Assembly (NCBI RefSeq): GCF_003315075.1
Contig: NZ_QNRJ01000001.1
Location: forward strand, 105,158-169,157
DNA: 64,000 nt
Direction of reading: 5' to 3'
Origin: Rossellomorea aquimaris
Lineage (GTDB): Bacteria; Bacillota; Bacilli; Bacillales; Bacillaceae_B
The notes beneath the pieces are model-generated. The model saw only the letters and a list, made by a program, of their open reading frames with translations. It ran no database searches and was not told the DNA's origin. Below are positions 45,294-54,800 of the stretch, one piece after another. Position 1 is the stretch's first letter; each line of letters starts with the position of its first letter. Position numbers and translations under genes: made by a program.

Positions 45294-46541
45294 ATGCAAC
45301 ACAAGTGGGAAGCACTTTCACAAGAACAACAGGCTGAAGTAGAAAGGCAGTTAGCCGTATACAAAAAGGGAGTGCATGAAATCATTCCAGAAACAGAATT
45401 AAGGAACAAACTCGTCAAGTCAATTGCAACGGGAGTACCATTGAAAATCAAGCTGGGTCTAGACCCAACCGCTCCCGATGTTCATCTGGGTCATACAGTT
45501 GTTCTGAACAAATTAAGGTTGTTCCAAGAAAACGGCCATATCATACAGCTCATTATTGGGGATTTCACCGGTAAAATCGGTGATCCAACCGGCAAGTCTG
45601 TTGCAAGGAAGCAGCTGACTGATGAAGAGGTGAAGAGAAATGTCCAAACATACTTTGAGCAATTTGGGAAAGTCCTGGACAAAGAGAAGGTGGAGCTTCA
45701 TTACAATTCAAAATGGCTGTCATTGTTGAATCTTGAAGATGTGATTCACTTGTCCTCAAAGATAACGGTTGCTCGATTAATTGAAAGAAACGATTTTTCG
45801 AATCGGTTGTCAACAGGGAAGCCAGTTTCGCTTCATGAGTTTTTCTACCCGTTAATGCAAGGATACGATTCCGTCGCATTAGAAAGTGATGTGGAACTTG
45901 GCGGGACGGATCAGCAGTTTAATGTGTTGATGGGGCGGCATCTTCAAGAGCATTATCACCAGGAAAAACAAGTTGTCATATTACTTCCTTTACTTGAAGG
46001 CCTTGACGGTGTAGATAAAATGTCAAAATCAAAACATAATTACATTGGAATTGATGAAGAGCCTAACCAAATGTTTGGGAAGACGATGTCGATTCCGGAT
46101 GAATTGATCATCAAATACTTCAACCTGATAACGGACATATCTCTAGATGAGAAATCGAAAATAGAGAAGGAATTAATCGAAGGGACACTCCACCCTAGAG
46201 ATGCCAAAATACATTTAGGAAAAACCATCGTGTCTATGTACCACGGAGAAGAAGCAGCCGGGCAAGCCGTGAACAATTTTAAGGAAGTATTCCAAAAAGG
46301 CGCCCTGCCTGATGACATCCCAGAGATACAGTGGACGGGTGAAAGGAGAGTGCCCATAATCAACTTACTTGTTGAGCTGAATATGCAAGGTTCAAAGAGT
46401 GAAGCGCGGCGGATGATTCAAAATGGAGGAATCAGGATCAATTCAGATAAAGTTCTGGATATGCAATTAGAAGTAGAGATTGAAGATGGACTGATTGTGC
46501 AGGTAGGGAAGAGGAAATATAAAAAGCTGCGAATAATGTAA
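45294..46541 (+). CDS. tyrZ: Tyrosyl-tRNA synthetase, TyrZ type
   Basis: It charges tRNA-Tyr. The 415 residues fit TyrZ (B. subtilis TyrZ ~413). The class I motif is [14 protein letters not shown] is in [13 protein letters not shown], and the N-terminal segment [18 protein letters not shown] is of the TyrZ type rather than the main TyrS type. A C-terminal S4 RNA-binding domain ([19 protein letters not shown]) ends the protein. AAGGAGG at 45280-45286 is too close to ATG 45288 and fits ATG 45294. It is controlled by the T-box upstream. Confidence 0.93.
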   Translation: MQHKWEALSQEQQAEVERQLAVYKKGVHEIIPETELRNKLVKSIATGVPLKIKLGLDPTAPDVHLGHTVVLNKLRLFQENGHIIQLIIGDFTGKIGDPTGKSVARKQLTDEEVKRNVQTYFEQFGKVLDKEKVELHYNSKWLSLLNLEDVIHLSSKITVARLIERNDFSNRLSTGKPVSLHEFFYPLMQGYDSVALESDVELGGTDQQFNVLMGRHLQEHYHQEKQVVILLPLLEGLDGVDKMSKSKHNYIGIDEEPNQMFGKTMSIPDELIIKYFNLITDISLDEKSKIEKELIEGTLHPRDAKIHLGKTIVSMYHGEEAAGQAVNNFKEVFQKGALPDDIPEIQWTGERRVPIINLLVELNMQGSKSEARRMIQNGGIRINSDKVLDMQLEVEIEDGLIVQVGKRKYKKLRIM

Positions 46542-46549
46542 GTCCGTAA

Positions 46550-46594
46550 GAAAGTCGTCTAATCAGTATGAATAGATGGCTTTCATATTTTTTA
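46550..46594 (+). terminator. Terminator of tyrZ
   Basis: GAAAGTCGTCTA pairs with TAGATGGCTTTC (wobbles included) and is followed by ATATTTTTT. Confidence 0.75.
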
Positions 46595-46623
46595 TTATAA
46601 AACAAATATTTTTGATTTATCAG

Positions 46624-46676
46624 TTGACTTAATGGAAGATCTTGCATATAGTAAGATTATATCAAATAAATTTGAT
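46624..46676 (+). promoter_or_regulatory. Promoter and operator of the second arsR
   Basis: TTGACT (46624-46629) and TATAGT (46647-46652) are 17 bp apart. ATCAA-N6-TTGAT (46661-46676) lies just downstream and matches two copies in front of arsP. Confidence 0.7.
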
Positions 46677-46694
46677 TTAATAGGAGCAGATGGC

Positions 46695-47015
46695 ATGAAT
46701 AAACAAATTCCATTAAAAGATATTTCACTGGATTCAACCTTCAGTAAATACGAAAAAAAATTCAAGGCACTTGCAGATCAAAAAAGGTTATTTATCCTGC
46801 ATCAAATTACAGAAATGGGAGAAGTGTGCGTATGTGACTTATCGGATAAATTAGATTTACCCCAATCTAAACTTTCCTACCATCTAAAGATTTTAATGGA
46901 CGCTGAGTTGATCTTGAAAGAAACACGTGGCACGTGGAGTTACTATACATTAAATCACACTGAATTGAATCACTTGCTATCAGAACAACTTTGCTGCTTG
47001 TTTAGGAAGGAATAA
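46695..47015 (+). CDS. arsR: Second ArsR-family repressor
   Basis: The 106-residue winged-helix repressor has the metalloid-binding GEVCVCDLSDKLDLPQSKLS and the wing LILKETRGTWSYYTLN. It also ends with a vicinal pair in EQLCCLFRKE. The frame is open from 46632, but TAGGAG at 46681-46686 fits ATG 46695. It is only distantly like the arsR at 20308, and its operator sequence differs. It is followed by arsP. Confidence 0.9.
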   Translation: MNKQIPLKDISLDSTFSKYEKKFKALADQKRLFILHQITEMGEVCVCDLSDKLDLPQSKLSYHLKILMDAELILKETRGTWSYYTLNHTELNHLLSEQLCCLFRKE

Positions 47016-47042
47016 GATGCTCAATCTCTTTATGGTTTATTA

Positions 47043-47161
47043 ATCAATAAAAGTGGATGAAAGCTAAGGCAGATGTTTTGAGAAAGAGCTTGTTTAAATT
47101 CGATTTATTAATCAAAAAAAGTTGATATATAATTTTGAATAATTAATCAAAAAAAATTGAT
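47043..47161 (+). promoter_or_regulatory. Array of ArsR-type operators before arsP
   Basis: ATCAA-N6-TTGAT occurs at 47111-47126 and 47146-47161, with a one-mismatch copy at 47043-47058. The last lies within the perfect 22-bp dyad 47143-47164, directly upstream of the arsP ribosome binding site. The same sequence is at 46661-46676 in front of arsR. Confidence 0.7.
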
Positions 47162-47184
47162 TAAACAAAATGGAGGTAGTCAAA

Positions 47185-48045
47185 ATGACTATATTGAAAG
47201 ATTTCATCAGTATTGCACTTGAACTAACTGTGCTTTTTGTCGGGATTTCCTTTGTTATTCATTTACTGCAAGGACTCATTCCCTATAAAAGAATGGAGGA
47301 GCTGATGGATAGAAGTCATCCTCTGTTGAGTGCTCTGATTGCTGTTGGTTTTGCGTTCGTCACACCATTTTGCTCCTGTTCAACCATCCCTATAGTCGTA
47401 AATCTATTGCGAAACAAAGTCCGCTTTTCCATTGTAATGATTTTCCTTTTTGCCTCACCTGTACTGGATTTAACGATTTTGTCCTTGATGACGTACTTAC
47501 TGGGATGGAAAGTCGCAATTGCATATACGATTATAACCACATCTTTTTCTATTATCATCGGATTTGCGTTGAGTGCATTTGGTTTTGAAAGACAACTAAA
47601 AAATGTGATGGTAGAAAATTTTTCAGCTCCTGAGAATGGTATCGACATTAAGAAAGCGATAAGAGAAACACTTACACTTATGAAAAATGTCTATCCATTT
47701 CTTATTATCGGGGCAGGGATTGGTTCGGTTATTCATGGTTCTGTTCCAACACAATGGATTACAACTTATTTAGGAGGCGAAAATTGGTGGCTGGTGCCGA
47801 TAGCTGCGATTATCGGAATTCCTTTATACATCCGACTATCTACAATGATTCCGATCTCTCAAATCCTTATTGCTAAAGGTATGGCACTGGGACCAGTAAT
47901 GGCCCTAATGATTGCATCAGCAGGAGCAAGCCTTCCGGAAGTGACTTTACTCCATAGCATCTTTAAGAAGAGACTTGTGTTCGCATTTATTGGCTCTGTC
48001 CTCATCATGTCTACTATATCGGGATTCTTATTTTACTTTATATAA
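47185..48045 (+). CDS. arsP: ArsP-like permease (organoarsenical efflux, DUF318)
   Basis: The 286-residue protein has about eight helices. It carries the family signature AFVTPFCSCSTIPIVVNLL (C-x-C pair), then FASPVLDLTILSLMTYLLGW, and in the second half IGIPLYIRLSTMIPISQILI and AGASLPEVTLL. ArsP members export trivalent organoarsenicals; related permeases handle other soft metals. The frame opens at 47170, but GGAGGT at 47172-47177 fits ATG 47185. It is controlled by the ATCAA-N6-TTGAT sites and followed by a tiny CC peptide. Confidence 0.88.
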   Translation: MTILKDFISIALELTVLFVGISFVIHLLQGLIPYKRMEELMDRSHPLLSALIAVGFAFVTPFCSCSTIPIVVNLLRNKVRFSIVMIFLFASPVLDLTILSLMTYLLGWKVAIAYTIITTSFSIIIGFALSAFGFERQLKNVMVENFSAPENGIDIKKAIRETLTLMKNVYPFLIIGAGIGSVIHGSVPTQWITTYLGGENWWLVPIAAIIGIPLYIRLSTMIPISQILIAKGMALGPVMALMIASAGASLPEVTLLHSIFKKRLVFAFIGSVLIMSTISGFLFYFI

Positions 48046-48059
48046 GGGAGGTGAAAAAA

Positions 48060-48170
48060 ATGAAATGGTTAAAGAGTTTGATGGGTCAAAAAGAACAAAA
48101 GGATTGCTGCAAAGTGAAGTTGGTTGAAGTAAAAGATGAAAATGTGAAAAAAGAATGTTGTCAAAAATGA
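48060..48170 (+). CDS. 36-residue cysteine-pair peptide, putative metal(loid)-binding
   Basis: The peptide is basic and acidic with two vicinal cysteine pairs, KDCCKVK and KECCQK, eighteen residues apart. It follows arsP by 14 bases with a good AAGGGAGGTG ribosome binding site, and a terminator follows it. It resembles small LDCC-motif peptides, which I recall from other Firmicutes. Binding of trivalent arsenic or soft metal is inferred from the cysteine pairs and the location. Confidence 0.75.
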   Translation: MKWLKSLMGQKEQKDCCKVKLVEVKDENVKKECCQK

Positions 48171-48173
48171 AAA

Positions 48174-48215
48174 ATGAAGCCCTCGTTTTCTAACGCAGGG
48201 CTTCATCTTCTTTTA
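48174..48215 (+). terminator. Terminator of the arsR-arsP operon
   Basis: ATGAAGCCCT/AGGGCTTCAT with a 13-nt loop is followed by a T-rich stretch. Confidence 0.75.
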
Positions 48216-48455
48216 TTGGGATGGTAGTAAAGAGGGTACTTTCAAATCAATGAGTAGGCGTTTCGGTTAAATGAAAGCCAATATACTTCAACGCAGATTC
48301 TAAATTGCGTATCTTGACAATAGGCAGTTTTAAAAAAACACTAATTTAAGTTATAATTTTCCATATAATGAAATCCGACGAAAGGAAATGAAAGTACTTC
48401 AATCCAGATCTGTTGCCTAATGAGCAATTAATAAGAGATAAAGAGGAGAAACTAA

Positions 48456-49418
48456 ATGTGTACAATCACAATTGAAAGAGCACGAATAGAAGATGCAGAT
48501 ATCCTTACTGATATAAAAAGGAAAGTGTTTGATGCTGAAAAAGATAAATGGCTTTCATATGCAGAGAATGTCGTCGATTACAATATACAACCACCAGGTT
48601 ACGACTCCATCGAGATGGGGAAGTATATGATCCTAGAATTGAATTATTTCAAAATCCTTTATCAAGAAGAGCTTGTTGGAGGTGTGATTATCACGTTAGA
48701 GGGAAAGCGCCATGGAAGAGTCGACCGTATCTTTGTTGATCCGGATTACCAGGGAAAAGGAATTGGTTCATCTGCCATAGGATTAATAGAAAAGGAGTTT
48801 CCACAGGTGAAATCGTGGGAACTTGAGACATCCAGTCGGCAGCTGAATAATCATGCCTTTTACGAGAAGATGGGGTACACGAAAATCTTTGAATCAGAAG
48901 ATGAATTCTGCTATGAAAAAAGGGTACAACTGGATGCTACAGAAGAGGCTGGGACGAGGGAGATTCTCATTCAAGGTGATACCTTGGGACAAGTTGACCT
49001 TTCTCGGCTGCAAGTCGAACAGAGCGACATGAAGGAGACGGATTTTTATGGGATCGCCGGGGCTCATACCACATTTAGCAACAGTAACCTAATGGGAGCT
49101 CAATTCAGTAATTGCAATCTAAGTGAGTCCCGCTTTCAAAATATTAATTTCAAAAAATCCCTGTTTGCTGATTTGAATCTTTCACATAGTGAATTCGCCC
49201 ATGTGACTTTCGGCGGCGTTTATGTTCATGACACGACTCTTGAAGATAAGGAAGAGCCTGTAAGATTTGAGCGTTGCGATCTTAAAGGGAGTCCGTTTAA
49301 AAGTTGTAATCTGAATGATGTTGAATTAATAGATTGTGAGACGGAGGGAATGAGGATCAATAATATTTTGGTGAAGGATCTTTTGGATGCGTATGAAGTA
49401 GTACATAAGAAGAGGTAA
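48456..49418 (+). CDS. GNAT acetyltransferase fused to pentapeptide repeats
   Basis: The 320-residue protein has an N-terminal GNAT domain (about 1-150) with VDRIFVDPDYQGKGIGSSAI (acetyl-CoA site) and LNNHAFYEKMGYTKI. The C-terminal region (about 165-310) has pentapeptide A(D/N)Lxx-like repeats: TFSNSNLMGAQFSNCNLSES, SLFADLNLSHSEFAHVTF and FERCDLKGSPFKSCNLNDVE. The repeats fold as a right-handed quadrilateral helix in known proteins. ATG 48456 follows GAGGAG. A fusion could link acetylation to binding of a specific partner. Both substrate and partner are unknown. Confidence 0.88.
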   Translation: MCTITIERARIEDADILTDIKRKVFDAEKDKWLSYAENVVDYNIQPPGYDSIEMGKYMILELNYFKILYQEELVGGVIITLEGKRHGRVDRIFVDPDYQGKGIGSSAIGLIEKEFPQVKSWELETSSRQLNNHAFYEKMGYTKIFESEDEFCYEKRVQLDATEEAGTREILIQGDTLGQVDLSRLQVEQSDMKETDFYGIAGAHTTFSNSNLMGAQFSNCNLSESRFQNINFKKSLFADLNLSHSEFAHVTFGGVYVHDTTLEDKEEPVRFERCDLKGSPFKSCNLNDVELIDCETEGMRINNILVKDLLDAYEVVHKKR

Positions 49419-49460
49419 AGTGAAAATCTCCAGACACCCGATTTAGGCGGAAGTCATAAG

Positions 49461-49501
49461 ATACTTAATGACAGACGAAAGGAGAGGTGTCATTAAGTAT
49501 G
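49461..49501 (+). promoter_or_regulatory. 13-bp hairpin presenting the ribosome binding site in its loop
   Basis: Arms 49461-49473 and 49488-49500 are perfectly complementary (ATACTTAATGACA/TGTCATTAAGTAT). The 14-nt loop contains AAAGGAGAGG, and the 3' arm runs into the ATG at 49499. It could gate translation, or act as a DNA dyad bound by a regulator. There is no T-run, so it is not a terminator. Confidence 0.85.
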
Positions 49502-50413
49502 AATCCTTATCAATTTTATCGTCAATTCAAACCTTTTCATTTAGATGGTTACTCGCGGGTTCAGGAGGATCAATCACTGATAAAAGATATACAAAAGGCA
49601 ATTAACGGAGAATATAGTGCGATCGCTTGTTATAAAAAACTTGCCAAATTGGCCCCAACCGAAGAAGAGAAAAATCGCATTCGAGAAATTCGAAAAGATG
49701 AAATGCGCCATTTCAAAGCTTTCAGTGATATCTATACGAATATAACAGGAGTCCCGCCCACTCCACAATTGCAAGAAGGTTGTCCTGATTCATACAAAAG
49801 AGGTATTGAATTCGCCATAAAAGACGAGCAAGAAACGGTTGATTTCTATTTAGAGATTGCTGATGGAGCCCAGGATGCCTATATAAAGGAATCATTCCGT
49901 CGGGCTGCTGCAGATGAACAAAATCATGCCGTTTGGTTTTTGTATTTCTTTATCAAGAACCAAGGAAGCTGGAGACAGGAGAGGCAAATGGATTACGGCG
50001 CAAAAGGAGCACTTCAGGCAACTTCACTCACAGTCCCTCAAATGCTCGTTTATACCATGCAGGATGAATACCTGGCTCAGACCAGATACGATCGAATCAT
50101 ACAGAATTTCGGTAATGTTCGAACCTTCTTAAGAATAAAAGAAGCCGAGCTGCGACATATTACAGCTTTGCAAACCCTTTTCCAGCGCTATGGTGTGCCA
50201 TTGCCTGAAGATAATTCTCAAGCCTATACCTCAACTCCTGATTCGATTAAGAGTGCATACGCAGCAGGAGTTCAGGGCGAAATTGATAATATTGCTATGT
50301 ATAATAAATTTCTGACTTACAATCTTCCTCAAGATGTAAGATTTGTTTTTACACAATTGAGAGATGCTTCACAGAATCATTTAGCTGCTTTTGAGAGAGG
50401 GTTAGCCAGATGA
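49499..50413 (+). CDS. Tandem ferritin-like protein
   Basis: The 304-residue protein has two successive ferritin-like four-helix domains. The first (about 20-160) has INGEYSAIACYKKLAK, IRKDEMRHFKAFSD, IKDEQETVDFYLEIAD and AADEQNHAVWF. The second (about 180-304) has MQDEYLAQTRYDRIIQ, IKEAELRHITALQTL, VQGEIDNIAMYNKF and ASQNHLAAF. The E...ExxH pattern of a di-metal site is present in the first domain and the first half of the second. The start is ATG 49499 (GTG 49487 is possible). It probably binds iron or handles peroxide; substrate unknown. A hairpin covers its start. Confidence 0.82.
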   Translation: MNPYQFYRQFKPFHLDGYSRVQEDQSLIKDIQKAINGEYSAIACYKKLAKLAPTEEEKNRIREIRKDEMRHFKAFSDIYTNITGVPPTPQLQEGCPDSYKRGIEFAIKDEQETVDFYLEIADGAQDAYIKESFRRAAADEQNHAVWFLYFFIKNQGSWRQERQMDYGAKGALQATSLTVPQMLVYTMQDEYLAQTRYDRIIQNFGNVRTFLRIKEAELRHITALQTLFQRYGVPLPEDNSQAYTSTPDSIKSAYAAGVQGEIDNIAMYNKFLTYNLPQDVRFVFTQLRDASQNHLAAFERGLAR

Positions 50414-50467
50414 AGTGACCAGGATCCTCATTTCGACATCTTGATTCCAGTATTGAAAAAAAATGAA

Positions 50468-50506
50468 AAAAAAGAGATAGATGAGCCTGTCATCTATCTC
50501 TTTTTT
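50468..50506. terminator. Bidirectional terminator
   Basis: AAAAAAGAGATAGATGA pairs with its complement around a 5-nt loop, between convergent genes. Confidence 0.85.
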
Positions 50507-50509
50507 CCG

Positions 50510-51127
50510 TTACTTAAATATCCCGAATGGCTTTCCTACAGGAAGTGTTTCTCTCCCAAAGTGGGTGTTCAACACACTTGCAGCAGAGCCGTAGAAGCTG
50601 AATAATGCAATAAACAACTCGGAAATGGCTGCTAATTTATGCATGGCTTCAGGTGCAATCCCTAGTGTGGACAGGGAAAGGCCGATAAATAAGAAATCAA
50701 TCAGGACAAATATAATGAATAAGACCTTATGTGTTTCCATGGCGCCAACGGTCATAAAAATACTGAAAATCAGGTAACCGATATACGCAATCCCCAGTTG
50801 GTGTGGATCTACTGCAGCCGCCGCTGCTTCCCCAAACACACCGAATGAAATTAACCAGGATGTTCCGACTCCAAGCCAAAATAAGCCGAATGCTCCAAAA
50901 GCAGTGGATCCGAACGTATTATTATGTTTTGCATCTCCAAAAGATGCAATCAGCTGTGCAATTCCACCAAGGAAAATCGCCCATGGTAATACAAATGAAA
51001 CCCCATCCGTCCATCCAAGTTTCGCTGAAGATGCGACAAGGGTAACCATAGCTAATCCGAAAAGTCCAAGAGCAGATGGATCCGCTGTGGCTATTTGAAC
51101 TCTTTGAGTATTTTGTGTTTGATTCAT
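50510..51127 (-). CDS. GPR1/FUN34/YaaH-type acetate transporter
   Basis: The 205-residue protein has six helices. The family signature appears as ADPSALGLFGLAMVTLVAS near the N-terminus, followed by WAIFLGGIAQLIASFGDAKH and NTFGSTAFGAFGLFWL. The helices agree with SatP/YaaH acetate/succinate permeases. ATG 51127 follows AGGAGG. It is monocistronic. Together with the SSS/DUF485 pair at 31-33 kb, it suggests that acetate uptake is important to this organism. Confidence 0.9.
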   Translation of the reverse strand: MNQTQNTQRVQIATADPSALGLFGLAMVTLVASSAKLGWTDGVSFVLPWAIFLGGIAQLIASFGDAKHNNTFGSTAFGAFGLFWLGVGTSWLISFGVFGEAAAAAVDPHQLGIAYIGYLIFSIFMTVGAMETHKVLFIIFVLIDFLFIGLSLSTLGIAPEAMHKLAAISELFIALFSFYGSAASVLNTHFGRETLPVGKPFGIFK

Positions 51128-51374
51128 GATGATACCTCCTATTGAACATACTTGACTAATTTACATAAAAAAGTCTTCATATGCAATAGAAAATATTATG
51201 TAAGCATAACTTTCATAAAAAAGGCGGTATTTTTGAGGTGGTTTAGGTATAAAAGTGAGGTTAGCTGATAAAATTTTCTCATACACTAATACAGCTCACA
51301 AAAACCTCATCAAAAGAGTCGATTTCAACCAGAGTACGACTCATCCAATGAAAATTCATCAAAAACTTCCTCAC
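51128..51374. other. Intergenic region upstream of the acetate transporter
   Basis: No frame with a ribosome binding site and no recognised repeat lie here. It presumably carries the minus-strand promoter of the transporter. Confidence 0.4.
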
Positions 51375-51420
51375 TAATGAAAAAACTCCCGGATTATCCG
51401 CAAAAAGATAATCCGGGAGT
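51375..51420 (-). terminator. Orphan minus-strand terminator
   Basis: AACTCCCGGATTATC/GATAATCCGGGAGTT form a perfect 15-bp stem. On the minus strand the stem is followed by TTTTTTC. No minus-strand coding gene lies upstream of it (51430-51860), so it may end a small RNA. Confidence 0.6.
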
Positions 51421-51543
51421 TCTTCCTTCTGAACGTACAACCAATTCACAACAAAAAAATGCATGAATTGAGTCTATCCTACATACATATCAACAGGGGA
51501 CAAATATTTTACTCGAGCGATCCTCTAGAAGGGGGTGAGGGTG

Positions 51544-51624
51544 GTGGAGAACTACTTTATTTTCATGCTGATATTTCAAGCAGGAAGTTTCATCATTTCG
51601 TTGTTGAATCATATTGAAAAGTAG
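51544..51624 (+). CDS. Putative holin-like toxin peptide
   Basis: The 26-residue peptide MENYFIFMLIFQAGSFIISL-plus-six is one short hydrophobic helix with a charged tail. AAGGGGGTG lies 6 bases before GTG 51544 (GTG 51541 is an alternative). The form M-E-x-Y, then a helix containing ML-F-x-G-x-F-I-I-x-LL, matches small holin-like (Hol_Tox) peptides of type I toxin-antitoxin loci that I recall from Bacillus. A strong terminator follows. Confidence 0.6.
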   Translation: MENYFIFMLIFQAGSFIISLLNHIEK

Positions 51625-51644
51625 AGGGCTCCTTAAAGATTTTT

Positions 51645-51680
51645 CCGGACTATGACTGGCCTCATAGTTCGGCTTTTTTT
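51645..51680 (+). terminator. Terminator of the toxin-like peptide
   Basis: CCGGACTATGA pairs with TCATAGTTCGG around a 6-nt loop, followed by seven Ts. Confidence 0.85.
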
Positions 51681-51863
51681 CTGTCGGATCGCTTCCCTTT
51701 TAGTCTATGTAGATCTTCTCACGAATATACGTTTCTATTAATATAGTAATCGATGACGTACAGTTTCTAAATTTGCCTTTTGTTGTTATCATGGGATTAT
51801 TGAAGAAATGCAATTAGGGAACTTTCTCTTACATACAAACATTTCCAGGAAGGAACCAGACAC

Positions 51864-54800
51864 GTGAAGGTCATACATCAAAAATTGATAAAAGAACGAT
51901 GCGGTACTGTTTCTTTCAAAAGGGGAGAGGCCTATTACCGTTCCAATAAAGTGAAGATGGACGAATTCAGTTCAAATTATTGTGAAGCGACCGTTATGGG
52001 GGAGGAAGATTTCCACGTAACCGTTACAGGGGGAGCTAATGGAGAACTCCACGCAAAGTGCAGCTGTCCCAAACTGGCATCGTTTGATAAAGATTGTCAA
52101 CATATCGCAGCTGTCCTGCTCGCCATTCAATATGAGCAGCGTCGGGGAAACAGCCAAGAAGGGGGAGTAACAGAAGAATTTTTCACCTTGTTTCAGGATG
52201 AATCCATACGATCCACTGGTCACCAGAGGCATTTTGAAAATAGACAAGTACTGCAATGTGAAATACTGATTAAGCCTGTTACCTTAAAAACTGGTGGAGC
52301 TATAATCGGGATTGAATTAACGATACACTCTGTCAAGATTCAACAGGTTAGAGGGTTTCTACAGAGCATCAAAGAAGGAGTTCCCTTCCAACTTTCAGGA
52401 TCATTCATTTTCAATCAACAACTTCATTGCTTTGAAACCGATACCGGTCCCGTGATGCAACAGCTTAGTAATTTGGCCCAGGAAGAGACAATATACTCTT
52501 CAACTGAAGTGAACACTAATGAACAATTGCTCATCCCACCCTCAGCATGGGAGCGGCTTTTACCGTTTCTTATAAAGGCGCCAAGGGTTAAAGTAGAGCA
52601 AAGCCAGCACACCGTAGAGGGGATCAAGCTATTGAAGACACCGCTTCCATTGAAGTTCGAATTTGGCCAAAATGAGAATGGAAGCTACATTTTACACATA
52701 ACCGGGTTAAAAAATATGATCGTCCTTGATGAATATCAAGCCGTTTTTCATGAAGGAACAATGACCCGACTGGACACCAGGGATTGCAAACGGCTTTCTG
52801 AATTAAAGCGGCTTATCAGCAAATCAGGAACAGACTCGATACCCATTTCTCAAACCAAGATAGGCTTTTTTCTTGAGAAAGTAGCGATTGGTTTAAAGAA
52901 ATTGGGGAAGGTCACAATCTCGGACGGAATTTCCAAAAGATTGGAAAAATCGCCGCTTGTGGCTAAGCTGTATCTTGATCGAGTGAAGAATCGCTTGCTC
53001 GCGGGTCTTGAATTTCATTACGAAAATGTAGTGATTCATCCATTGGAAAATCGCGAACCACCCTTGGGATCCTTACTAATTAGAGAGGTGGAGAAAGAAG
53101 ATACCATCCTTGAATTAATGGAAGAGTTCTCTTTTGGAAAAACAGAAGGCGGTTATTTTTTACACAATGAGGATTTAGAATATGAATTTTTAACGTACGG
53201 AGTGACGAAGATTCAGAATCTTGTCCAGATCTACGCGACTACGGCAGTTAGAAACCGTGTCTTTAAGGGTAATAATGGTCCGAAGATTCGGGTCAAGGTG
53301 AAGAAAGAACGAATGAACTGGCTGGAATTCAAGTTTGAAATGGATGGGATCCCTGACCGACAGATCATGGAGATCCTGGAGGCATTAGATGAAAAACGTA
53401 AATATTACCGGATGCGAAACGGATCGCTTCTGTCACTGGAATCCACTGAATTCCAAGACATTCAGCGATTTCTTCATACGTCACAAGCGGAGAAAAATGA
53501 TTTAATCAAAGGACTCGAGCTGCCATTACATCAAAGCCTTCAACTCCTGGACTCAGTTGATGTGAGCCACACGTTCAAATTAGGGGAATCGTATAAAGAG
53601 TTCCTGAGACGTATCATGAATCCCGGCAGTATGGATTTTGCCGTACCACCAACCTTGAACACACTGTTGAGAGAATATCAAAAAGACGGCTATCAATGGA
53701 TGAAAACCCTGGCCTTTTATGGTCTTGGCGGGATCTTAGCCGACGATATGGGGTTAGGAAAAACCATTCAAAGCATTTCTTTTATTGTTTCTATGTTAGA
53801 TGAGATTAGGATGCAGAAACTTCCGGCTCTGATTGTTTGTCCTTCGTCCCTCACCTACAACTGGCAAAGTGAATTTACGAAGTTTGCTCCTGAAATACAA
53901 GCAGTGATACTGGATGGAAATAAAGCAGAACGAATGAAGAAGCAGAATGGATTAAAGGATGTCGATGTAATTATCATTTCCTATCCGTTACTTCGAAGTG
54001 ATATCAAATGGTACGAGCAACAGAAATTTCACACGGTGTTTTATGATGAGGCTCAGGCGTTTAAAAATCCAATAACGCAAACAGCAAGAAGCGTAAAGAA
54101 GATCGAAGCCAATCACCGTTTTGCACTAACGGGAACACCTGTTGAGAACTCACTCGAAGAGCTGTGGTCAATCTTTCACGTAATATTTCCGGGGTTATTT
54201 CGAGGGCTTAAAGATTACAGTCGTCTTACAAAAAAAGAAATCGCCAAAAGAATTCGCCCGTTTGTCCTGCGCAGAATGAAGGAAGATGTTTTATCAGAAC
54301 TTCCGGAAAAACAGGAGATCATGGAATCTGTGGAACTGCTGCCACCTCAAAAAGAATTGTACGCTGCTTATTTAGCCAAGCTGCGTCACGATACACTTAA
54401 GCACTTGGACAAAAATACCTTGAGGAAAAACAGAATCAAAATTCTGGCTGGTTTAACCAGACTTCGACAAATATGCTGTCATCCAGGTTTATTTGTAGAG
54501 GGGTACCAGGGAACTTCAGCAAAATTCATTCAGCTCATGGAGATATTAGAAGAATCAAGGCTTTCAGGCAGGAGGGTGTTGATTTTTTCACAGTTTACCA
54601 AAATGCTTGAGTTCATCGGAAGAGAGCTTTCGGCAAAGGGACAGACCTTCTTTTACCTTAATGGTTCAACGCCTTCTGAAGAGCGGGTAGGCATGTGCAA
54701 CAGATTTAATGAAGGCGAACGCGACCTGTTTCTTATTTCATTGAAAGCGGGAGGTACGGGACTCAACTTAACAAGCGCTGATACCGTCATCCTCTATGAT

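Noticed and set aside
51279-51464. 61-codon minus-strand frame over the orphan terminator
   Set aside because: It spans the perfect hairpin and has no ribosome binding site, so the terminator is more likely to belong to a small RNA or be orphaned.
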